Positions 27,176 to 38,600 of a stretch of 64,000 nt of DNA are shown here, piece after piece. How positions within the stretch are numbered: position 1 is the stretch's first letter; each line of letters opens with the position of its first letter. Position numbers and translations under genes: made by a program. The notes beneath the pieces were generated by a model, which did no database searches, was not told the origin of the DNA, and worked only from the letters and a program-made list of their open reading frames with translations. Source of the stretch: Sipunculus nudus (Eukaryota; Annelida; Sipuncula; Golfingiida; Sipunculidae); NCBI GenBank assembly GCA_026874595.1, contig CM049311.1, forward strand, positions 77,142,453-77,206,452. The letters run 5' to 3'.

Positions 27176-28401
27176 TTTCCTCAGAGGTGTATTAGAATGT
27201 GTCAGCAGCGAAGAGAGGTATGATTAAAGCCACCCACAGGCTTACGGTACACGCTGACACGCAAGTAGCCCGATCAAAGTAAAAGTTTATACACTGAGGT
27301 AAAACAGAAAGGCACCAGTAAAACACACCTCGGTGGGCTCAGCTTTGCTTGCATGCGTTTCCCTGGTGCGTCAGCGAGCCTGGCTAGGTTTATTTTCCCA
27401 ATTAGTGTGTTTTGGAGTAATAAAACATCAGGAGCCACATGTTCATACTCTCCAAATCAATAGGGTCAGCCTACCCAGGCTTTCTGTCAGTCTTTCGAAG
27501 GCTGCTCTGGGAAAAAAAATTGCAGGAGTTGTTTGAACTGATCTGATACGATGGTTTATTAGGTCTTGTGCAAGCCTCCCCATATAGTAATTGAAGCGTG
27601 AATGTACATAGACAAGTAGCAAAAAAGTAATGGTTAACTAGACGGTACGGTTGGTTCCAGCAACACTAATGTTAGTATTATTATGTCTAGGAAACGTACG
27701 AAAACTAACAGCTGGTTGATCCTACTGCGCTAGTGCACGTTAATGCCCGCAAAGTGTACGCATGAGATTGACTTTCAAATAGTACGGGGTCTCCTGAAAG
27801 CCAGATACACGACCTAGCTACAAGAACACAACAAAGCAGGTTGGCTGTCCGTCAGTGATGGCTAAGGTCAGCACCGGCTCTCCATCGGGCGTCAGCGTGA
27901 ATAATTCAAGCACGTGGCTGAAACATCAGTCACAAACATCATCGTAGTAAATAGGTAAAAAAACACAAAGGTTTATTGCCGCGTTACAGCCACGCGCTTG
28001 TCTGTTCTCCATTGCATGCATGGGGCTCATGGCCGGGGGGATCATCGTCGCGACAGGGACAATTTTAACGCCGGTTATAAAAGCTGTATGTTTGGTACAT
28101 GCGGGGGCAACTTGAGCACCCCCTGACTAATAAGAACAGCGGGACTGGTAGATCCTGCTGGAGGGCTCCAGTGAGTCTGAGACACCGTTCCTTACCGCAA
28201 GGATACAGCCAAATAGGTCCCAACTTCTTTTCTTAAGTGGAGGGCACCAGGGGCACCAACGGTGCCAAATATAAAGCTAATCTACGATCAAAGAATCAAG
28301 CAGCGAAGACGTAGTCGTCCTTACACTATAACAGACTCAGTAGACCACGTGCACCGTTACACCGTGATGGACTTGTATGTTCACAGGCTTGCCAGGCCAA
28401 A
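27176..28401 (+). promoter_or_regulatory. Probable promoter and leader of the gene
   Basis: This 1.2 kb is GC-richer than most of the window and lies directly 5' of the first coding exon. It holds a TATA-like motif (28076) and CACGTG-type E-box sequence at 28346. No upstream coding exon was recognised. The sequence TTCACAG at 28379-28385 could be a splice acceptor, so part of the leader might come from a further upstream non-coding exon. Confidence 0.4.
28076..28082 (+). promoter_or_regulatory. TATA-like box
   Basis: TATAAAA lies 320 bp upstream of the start codon, in a GC-rich setting (GCCGGT before it). Transcription would begin near 28105-28112, giving a leader of about 290 nt. This holds only if the leader is not spliced. 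Confidence 0.35.
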
Positions 28402-28420
28402 ATGCAAACCTTGTGGCTAA
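28367..28420 (+). promoter_or_regulatory. Possible upstream ORF overlapping the start
   Basis: An ATG at 28367 opens a 17-codon frame that ends with TAA at 28418-28420, overlapping the main ATG at 28402 in another frame. If the leader is unspliced this uORF would dampen translation of the main frame. If TTCACAG at 28379-28385 is used as an acceptor, the uORF is removed. Confidence 0.35.
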
Positions 28421-28849
28421 TTCTGTTGCTGCCTCAGCTCTCGTTTTGCTGCATTCTTCTGCTAAACGGCTGGACACCGGTGTCACTTTCCGAGCGGGCA
28501 TTATCTGCTGACGTCGTGGTGGTCGCCAAGGCGACAGCGGCTTTTAAGGAACGTCGCACAAGCGCAAAAACCTACACCGCATCATTCCATTTCAAGATTG
28601 TCCACAAAGGAAAAAGAATTCTGGAGGAACTTCTTCCGCTGAAGCAAAACAATGCTCTAAGTTCACAAGTTTATAATGTTAGTAATTTCGGAGACAAAGT
28701 TAACTGCTATGCTGATGTGACAGTTGGTGAAACATATTTTCTCTTTTTGACTGAATATAATACAAGTCTTTCAGCGAAATATGATGACATTTTCGGAGCG
28801 GCTGCTACCTACAATGAAGAAGGAGAACACGAGATCATCAAAGAGTTGG
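28402..28849 (+). CDS. Exon 1: signal peptide and NtA/TIMP-like domain
   Basis: Encodes residues 1-149 and the first base of codon 150 (phase 1). ATG context is CCAAAATGC, with A at -3. Residues 1-16 are a classic signal peptide rich in Leu, ending at Cys16-Cys17. The mature part has a SLSERALSADVVVVAKA stretch and, near residue 92, NVSNFGDKVNCYADV followed by TVGETYFLFL. This order (AD/AN-VVV near the N-terminus, then GFGD-x-x-x-C and GDT-x-x-F-F) is the pattern of the agrin N-terminal (NtA) domain, which has a TIMP-like OB fold. N-glycosylation sequons lie at Asn92 and Asn120. The donor after GAGTTGG is GTGAGA. Without the splice the frame stops three codons later. Confidence 0.8.
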
Positions 28850-30048
28850 GTGAGACTTGATTATTTTCCGTATGTGTTATTTAAGACCGATGTTTCATGA
28901 TAAATCTTTCTATTTGGATGCATTTTAAGAATGAAAAGCTTTATAATTGAATGGAAGGTCCAAATATTCGCAATTTGAACGATATATTAACTGTAATTAT
29001 TTTGTGATATTTTATTTTATAAATATAATTAAATAATATAATAATAAAATGAAATAAAATTATATAACAGGCCTTACATGTTGTATCAAGATTAATTTTA
29101 TTAAAATGTTCTGAATGTCATAACAGCTGCTATTTTCGCACTAAGATTTGATTAATTTTAATTTATATCCCAATCACTTTGACATAAATATAATCTAATA
29201 AACATGGAAGCATATGTAATATATCCCCTTTATAATCTGCTGTGAAATGTAAATGTATAAGTTATGTTCAATGTTTTAAAGATATTCACTTATATAAATC
29301 AACATGCCACTTGTAACTTTAAATCCGCATTTGGTCAGGATAACTCTTTAATCTTCAATGTGTGTATATACTATATAGACAATCTGTCACCAGTGTAGCC
29401 ATTAGTTCCGTATAAACTCTTGGGGAATATTTGTAAGAGACTGTAGTATTATACAACAGGTCGCAAATATAATCACACGGTTTACAGTTTTAACATAATG
29501 TTTATATAATCTTATTTTATTTTATGCAAAGCATAATAAACACCGTCCTTTGTGACGCAGCTCAGGCATTTCGGGAAACCAACCATGCAGAGATAAATAA
29601 TCCGTGCAACAAGAGTCCCTTGTAATGTTGTACAACGGTGGTACTGTATTATTAAACGACCATTAGAATAACAGAAGAATGCAGACCGGTGAGGTCACAG
29701 AGAAGCAATAATTATTTTAACGTGCAGTTTGTACGTATTTGTACAATTGTAAATGGAAATGTGCAGTTTTTAATTATAACTTTGTGCAGTTTTAAAAGTT
29801 AAGTTCTGGTCATAGACTGAAAAATCACTTTTATGGATATGTGTAAATAAGTGAATTTCATCTAACACTCATATCAAGGCTATACACCATGTCGGATATA
29901 TTGTCATCATTCTGCCTTTTTGTTATGTTATAAATATATAATTTGTCATGTTTTATTAATAATTATGTTTAATATATTTATATTTATCAATGAAGTTATG
30001 ACAGATTATCAAATTTTTTTTGAATATTTTATTATAAAGAACCAGTGT

Positions 30049-30081
<33 letters not shown>

Positions 30082-33065
30082 CCGTAATCTTCCTATTGTA
30101 TGGAAACGTATTGAATTTCCCAAAGTCTTATTCAGTGGTAATGGATGGTTAAATAAAGTGTCCTTTTAAGGGAGTTCTGCAGAAACAGTGTGACTGACCG
30201 TCTATCGACGTGACAGAGTACATGGGCATGAAGTAAATTCTTTTATTGTACTGATAGTATTGAAAATGTACGTTTATAAGGACTGAACACAATTTCATGA
30301 CGGATGTAAATGGACAAGACCGCTCATAATTTAACAAAAAATGTAGATGATACAACAGGAATGACCATGCAACTAGTTTTAATGGATTTGATGAAAACTG
30401 GAACTCAGACTTCTACATTTTAACAGCTGTATTTTGACTAATAGAGTATTCAGCTGTGTTTACCCCTACGAATGTTCTTGGTTAAGCTGTGGACATATTA
30501 TACATGATAACTCAATTATTTCTTATGAATGCTTATAAACTTTCAATCTGATCAGGCAACTGTCGTGTCCAGAAAATGCTGCCAGCAAGAAGACATAGAA
30601 GCTATAAATGGATTATCTGATCATTGCGAAACCCAGTTCAGCAAGTGCAGACTGGTTTGAAAAGCTCTAAAATTCAGTCCACATCGATCCAATGTGCACC
30701 GGAAACAATTTGGAACGGCAGGTTTAGCCAATATGCATAAAATTGTGCAAGGAGGACAGGAAGATGTGTCAGGATGATGCAAATACTTTTAACTTTTTTA
30801 TTTAAATTACGCTAACTGTATGTAAAAAAAAAAAATTCAAAAATGTATCATTCGTTTACGGGACCTTTGAGTGAATATATGTGCACACATTTCGCGAAAA
30901 AAACCATCCATGCAGGTAGCAGAAAAAGTTCCTCAAAGCAATTTCTCACATTAGAGCTCATCACTCAGACCGCATATACCTCCGCCGATATTCTTGATCT
31001 CCTTATCGGTAATATTATTAAATGATCCTTTGGTGTGCTGTTTACGTAAGCTCAGGAAGCCAGTCATTACAATCCGAAAGGAACGTGTCCAACGGTCAAT
31101 CGATTCGATGGTTACATCACAGGCCAGGAATCTTTCGTCCCGTTGAACATATTTCCACTTAAGGTTTTCCCTAATCAGGGACTTCCATAAGAAGAAAATT
31201 TGAAGCGTCCTTGATGCATATAGGGCAAAATTTTTGATAGTTCTATCGGTGTTTTAGAGCGTTTGAAAGGCAAAAAATTATATATATATATAACTTTTAA
31301 AGGGTTATGTAAAATTGAATGTATGAATGAATCATTTTTGTATTTTATGTAATTATCATATTATTATATGAAAGATCAGAAATCGTGTTATTATATGATA
31401 AGTGAAATGGAACGGTCAATTGTCGGCGCAGTGTTTACACAACAGACCGGCTTGTTTGAATCAGCTGGCATTGGTCTGTGACTGCTACAAGGCAAACGAT
31501 GATCCTCTCGCTCCTGAAACCAGGAATTTCGTTCGTCCAATCGGACGCTTGGACACCCAGAACCGAGCGTTCTTAAGAGATTTGAGCGTCTGAGACGCTT
31601 AACCCTTAGAGCGCTGCCTCAATGACGACGGTCTCGCCCTCTGCCGGAACGTAATCTCCAACTCGCAATGAATCCTTTCAACAAAACGTGTCATGTGATC
31701 CAGATAACCTAAACAATGAATGGACTGTTACTTGGGTGTTATCCTAGATAATTCCACAAAATTTCGTCAAATTCCTTTTTTTAAAGTTAATTGCCTGCAG
31801 TTGACGCATAGCCACGCCAGCGAAAACACGTTTAGCTTTAGCCTTGAAATTGTGTTGTTTATACTTATTTAATAAGTCAAAAGGTGTTTCAAAAATAAAT
31901 AATTAGTAATAAAAAAGAAAAAAAAGGAAATCAAGCCCAAATGATATCAAAAGTCGGTAATTAAGTGCAAATATTGGCACCTAGCCACCAGAAAGCATGT
32001 TAGAGTGAAATATGGGGACAAAACTGTGTTTGTGTGCGTGTGTGCAAGTTAGATTCTCCTCCGTCACTGGCTAAAACCTATTTTACTTTATTTATTCATC
32101 ATACATGGGAATGCTTTTTACACGTTCCCAGCGGCAGCCCTCAATGAGCGTTTGACTCTGTTAACACGCAAGCTGAGTATATGCAGGAGCGGATGGCGGG
32201 GGAAGGGGAAGGGGGCGCATCCTACATACTTTTTCTATCTTAAAACTGTTATATAAGAACAGCGCCGAAAGTACCCCATGCAGGTTGCTAAATTACAGCC
32301 TAAAGTTTGAATAACATGGAAGGATTATTGCCCTCGGCCTCGCTGTATGGGCCCCGTATTTTAAATCCTCTGTCTGCCCCTGATATGTCCAATCCGTGAA
32401 GAAATCCGGTTGGCGCAGATAGAATCATGATGAAACTTGTTGTGGTTTACAGAATACAGTGCTTTAGCTGTGTGGTTATATAATGACTGCATGTGTACGT
32501 ACGTTAAGTATATGTATTTTACTCATTTTGTCTGTCGCCATATCTAATTGTTTGATTATTCTAATGATAAGAATACAGTGCTTTAGCTGTGTGGTTATAT
32601 AATGACTGCATGTGTACGTACGTTAAGTATATGTATTTTACACATTTTGTCTGTCGCCATATCTAATTGTTTGATTATTCTAATGATAAGAAAACATATA
32701 GCGATACATATTTCCATGAAAATTGGGGAGCGGCTGGTATTCTGAAAACGAGCTTGGATAATGAATATATGTCGAAATTTTGAAAAACAATGGAACAAAG
32801 ACAGGTTTTCCGTACTATCATAGATATTTATGTTCTTGTATACCGCCGGATGTGCGCATGGTAATCTACCGTCCATTACCTATAAGCCTATACATTTAAC
32901 ACTTCCCTTTTCTGTCATGGGCGCCAGAAAAACTTGGATCGTCAATCATATATTTGATATCATTCCTTATATCAACAAACTCCTTGCTTAAATTGACCGA
33001 TATATACCTGTTATGGAGGTGTGTGGAGAGGCCAGGTGTAATTCAGTTAAATCATATATACTGCA

Positions 33066-33153
<88 letters not shown>

Positions 33154-35562
33154 AGAAAGGTCAATTGCACCCACTGGAAACATTGAATCAATTAATGTAT
33201 TCCTTTATTAAACTCTAGCCGCCTAATGGTCATACTATACATTAAACATTTACATTTTTACTTTATCTTTATTAGTTTTATAAATAAGAAAATTAAAACC
33301 TGCTTGAGTTAATTGATGCTTTTAATTAATTATAATTAGAAGACGTAATATGCTATTGATTTAATATCACCTTAGGGGCAGGCAAACGTGTCTCCATCTT
33401 TTATATTTGATAGTTTTTTTTCCAATTCTTGTGAAAGCTTTAAAAGGTTCAGGTGCCCTTATATGGTGATCTTCTACAATTCGTGACTTAATTTCTATGC
33501 AGAAGAAAATTCAGTTCCTGTTCAATGTTAACCTGATTTCCATATCAGGTTCATCTGTGCTGCATTTGATATACCTGTCGAGGGGGAAACACTCAACTCT
33601 CTCCGCTGGTGACCCGGGTTCGATCCCCGGCGTGCATTGCTATGAAAGTTGGCAGTAGTGGTCCGTCCAAGGCTGGTTGTTTTCCCTGGGTGCTCTATAG
33701 CTGGTTTCCTCCACCTCTAGCACTACTGAATGTCATCACCTGAGCCACGATAAGTTATTACATTGGTTTGTACAATCCATGTGAAATAAATAAATTTAAA
33801 AAAATGGCTTAGGCAATAGGGGGGCATGTATATAAAGTCCACTCTGTTTATTCGTCCTTAAGTGTCCGACCGCCCATTCCCCGGAAAACTGAAATTTCAT
33901 GAAAGGCAGCTTGGCCAAGTTTATCTTAATTCCTAGGCGAGTATATATCATATAGGGTTACCTGACCATGCAGTGCAAATGACGACCAATATCTTCGGAT
34001 AAGAGTGCATTTTTAACAGCTAAGGTAAATATACTTTATGTATTTGAATCATACGAATTACCTTTTATTTCTGGTTTTGTCCTGGTGGTGAATGGGACAC
34101 AAGGTGTTCACAAAAATAAATGAGCTTAGAACAGTGTATAAAACACGTGAGTAAAGTGATTTATTATTATATTTGTTCTACACATATTATTACCTTACAG
34201 TTATATAACGTGGTATCCTCCCAAGTTGAATGTTATATAGAATTATATAATATCATAGCATTTTTCAACCTGGTCTCTTTAGCTCCTGTCGAAAACCTGT
34301 TCGTCCGAATTCGTACAGTATAAATTTCATCTCTATCATTTTACAAGGAAAGAAACAGAGTTTAGAATAATTTATACGAAACTAAGTGATCTATTATTAT
34401 ATTTAATATACAATTATTATTTCATATCAGTCGTAACAAAGTCTACGCTCTATATTATATTATATCATTATTTAACTTGGGCTCTTTAGCTCCTATCGAA
34501 AACCAGGTCGACTACCCGAATTCCTACAATAATGTTCATATATGTCATATTTTATTATGTTCCTGTTTTTGTGGACTCTAGTTTTGACTCTAGTTGACAA
34601 TAAACTGAAATACACGGTAAAAAGTGTCTAACGTTTCCTTCTTTCTTTCGCAAATATCACATCTTGAATGGCAGCTTCTTTTGCGGTGCCATTAGAAATC
34701 CTTTGGTGGTAGGTGATATTTTGCCTTTGGGTAAATTCTTTTTCCAGCGAGTGTTAGGTATCCGGTGTTAGGTGTAAGTTTATCTTCGTTTGGTGTTCTC
34801 AAGCAATGGGCAATTGTACCATAGTGTAAACTTCTTAGTTACGTCATCACCTAGCAGTCCGCTCCTCCCACCGCTTATTATCTTAAGATTTCTAAGGAAA
34901 TAACTGAAAGTTGGTAGGTTGGAGATGTTATTTCATCTTTATTAGTCGCTTATCCAACTTACATTCTAGCCTCGGTGGGCACAGACCTAACACCGAGCCT
35001 CTAACCGTAATTACCGCCGATATGTCGGTAAGATAAAGACCGCCAGCTGAATATACATCCCGACACGTAAAGGGCAAAATAACACGCCTGAATATGTTGT
35101 TTCTCGGCTATTCACGCGGAAAAGTGTTACTAGATCACTTTTGAACAGAGAGGGGTAGCTTGAGTACACACTGGGAACCTAAACACCTTTGCAGACAGTG
35201 GCCTCATTACCACAAGTCCTTTTGATAGTTTCTGTTGTAGCAATTTTGCTATCAAACGTTTTGTCTAAACCTATGTTTTTGGGGCAATCAGCAAGATTTG
35301 CTTTTGAAACCTTTTTTTTTTCCTTCTGGATGTTAGACTTCAGGGAACGAAAACTACAAAGAGAAGAAACACTTTTGTCTTGTTATCGGCATTGACAGGT
35401 GAATCAGAGGAACCGATTCGAAAGCTTAATACTTTGCAAAAATGCTTAGGTCTATCATATAAAAGGATTATGAAAAATAACTGATTACGTTCTCCGATAT
35501 ATTTATTATACATGCTTCTTTCTTTAATTTACTCAAATAAATAAGTGTACATCCTACAAGGG

Positions 35563-35618
<56 letters not shown>

Positions 35619-38600
35619 TACTATATTTCAAAATATATGTATATACATGATAATATCATTCTATCTTGTTTATTCCAATATTAGTTTATTGTCAATGAAG
35701 GTATTCGTAACATCCATCGGGTACATATCTGGTTAGCGCTGTTCTACTCCTGTCCTTCACTACGATGTCTGATTTATATTGAATGTTTATATTAATACGC
35801 CTCATATGACCTATAATTACTCTAGGAATGTTGTCTTTGGGTCAATGACGATAGCTGCGTCATAGGATCGTGTGGCGGTGGACCTGATCTTGAAAACTGT
35901 CGTCTGCTCCCGCTGACGTCAATTTGAGCGGAGGTTGACCCGGGATCAAAGGTCACGTAGTTGCTGATCACCGAGGTGCTAGACGGGGCAGGACAAGGGG
36001 GGCAGTGCTGCGAACAACAGAAACGGTGCTAAGAAGCAACACAATCCTAGCGGCATCTGCCCAGTCTGTTACACCATCAACCTATCCTAGCCGCAACCTC
36101 AAATATTTTGGCTTCCCGCCACTTACCCTATTAGCCGGCTATTACCGCAAATGTCGACTCCTGTCTAAGAGGCCTGAGGCGGAAACCCTAACTTCATGGG
36201 CGTTAGAGTACCCCGGCAGCTGCCAGTGGTAAAGCAGCCAAATTGTGCCAGGGGTCAATTGAACTTCACTCCACCCTATAATTCTCCGCCTAGCACCCTC
36301 GTGTTTTGATGCCGCATCTTCCAACTCTCAGCTTCATCAGCACTGTCGGTGTAGCGATCTCATGTTATCCCCGCTTCAGAATACCGGGGGTAACTTGAAA
36401 ACGATTTTAGATTACCGGGGGTAACTTGAAAACGATTTCAGAATACCGGGGGTAACTTGAAAACGATTTCAGAATACCTGTGGTAACTTGAAAACGATTT
36501 CGGAATATCGGGGGTAACTTGAAAACGATTTCAGAATACCTGTGGTAACTTGAAAACGGTTTCAGATTACCGGGGGTAACTTGAAAACGATTTTAGATTA
36601 CCGGGGGTAACTTGAAAACGATTTCAGAATACCGGGGGTAACTTGAAAACGATTTCGGAATATCGGGGGTAACTTGAAAACGATTTCAGAATACCTGTGG
36701 TAACTCGAAAGCGATTTCAGAATACCGGGGGTAACTCGGAAACAATTTCAGAATACCTTGGATAACTCGAAAAGGATATCAGATTACCGGGGATAACTTT
36801 AGATAGATTTTAGATTACCGGGGTAACTTGTAAATGATTTCTGATAACCGGGGGTAAATTTGGAAACGAGTTCAGATTACCGCGAATAATTTGGAAACAA
36901 TTCCAGATTACCACGGGTAACTTGAAAACGATTTCAGATTTCCGGGGACAACTTGAAAACGTTTCACATTACCGGGGATAATTTAAAAACGTTTTAAGAT
37001 TACCTGGGATAACTTGAAAATGATGTCAGATTACCGCGGGTAACTTTATATCAACTTCAGTTACCCCCGGGATAACTTGAATTCGATTTCAGATGACCCC
37101 CTACTGTTTCGGATAACCCAACTAAAAAGTTAATTGTTTCTTTATATTTAATCACTTATAATTATTATTATTTTTTCTTCTTGATCTTCATCTCATGTTT
37201 GTATGTGATGTGTTATGCGATTTGATGACGGATAAGGGTCAATATGAATTTAATTTATAATACAATCAACATTTTGCGACAATTATATTATTCATATATT
37301 GACTCAAGCTTTCGAATTTCTTAACCTTTTAATTGAAATAACATATCATAAGTCAAAGGTATAAGAATTTATCATTCAGCGATATCTTTAAAGGGGTAAT
37401 CTGAACTGATCGGTGGTAACCTGAAATTAGGTCGAGGCAAGCTCCTGGAGTATTCTGAATGCAGTTCAGAATACCAAAGTGTGTGTGTGTGGGGGGGGGG
37501 GGGGTCGGGGGGGGGGGGGAATCTGAAACAGGGAAAGCCTGAGGCCTTTACACCGGCTGCACAAGCTTGTAGCTGACGTTTGTCGGATTGAGTGTAAAGC
37601 AGTATCAGCCCGGCAACGTATATACAAATGCTCGTGGCATCTTGTTTGTAACTTGCAAAACCAACAGGCAGATAAATTAAGCGTTTGTGCTTGGGGCTGA
37701 ACGATACACGTTTATGTTTCACGCTTAAATTAGGTCAGTGTGGTACATGAGGGTTAAAAAGAGACCGCGACATATTAGTGCAAATTAACCTCATGTAACG
37801 TTGTTTTATGAATAGGATTACATTAGATGACGGCGATGAACACTGATTTGATTATAAATACAGCTACTTGTTCTGTGTATAAGTGATATTATAAAGATAG
37901 CAAGGGTATCACTTTAACAGAAGAAAACACATCCCAGAGTTGTTGAATGTTTAAAAACAATCAAATGAACCAAACCTACTAGTATTCTATGGCGCACGGG
38001 TATAGAAGGGAGTGACATCACAGATAATGGCCCATGATGAGCCTTTCTTGTTTCAAAATTCGTTGTTAGCTTAACAAAGAATGCAGACACGGCGCAATAC
38101 CGTTGGCCGGACAGAAGTGAAATCTACCAGAATTGAACCCAGAAAATTCTGCGCCCGATGTTTGAAACTGTAACTGAATCTTTGGCATGGACAAAATAAC
38201 AAACGTCAACCAACAAAAAGCTTGCAGACCTAAATACTTGAATTCCATTTTTCAAAATGAGTGAACGTTGATATATTGAGATACTGGGCAGTAAATTAAA
38301 TAAAAAAAAACCAGTAAATTACAGAACATAGCTGAATGATGGAAATGAAACCAATAAAGTGCCTTGCATTAAAGGCCGTAGAGTCAGTTCATTTTCTAAG
38401 AAAACAGTTGATTTTGTCAGTATGTAATGATCGTAAATGTTAAAAAGGCAATCAGATAGTCACATGCATAAACAAGGTATGATACACAATGATCGGTTGC
38501 AAGTAGCTCCTGGTGGACGTCAGGAAGCTCGACAAACAACAGTCCAATTATCATATATATTTCAGACTTTATATTCTATTTCGATCTTCAGGGGTACATT

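Noticed and set aside
31402-31593. 63-codon frame with four cysteines in intron 1, considered as a missing exon
   Set aside because: The cysteine spacing fits neither TSP1 nor EGF, and no good acceptor and donor in phase 1 flank it.
32954-33211. Tyr-Ile repeat frames on both strands
   Set aside because: Translation of the AT microsatellite.
33600-33640. tRNA gene
   Set aside because: Only the T-arm and B-box are intact. The acceptor and D-arm do not pair, and the sequence continues into a SINE body with an A-rich tail.
36376-37100. Regular short repeats resembling a CRISPR array
   Set aside because: Units are contiguous with no unique spacers, in an animal intron.
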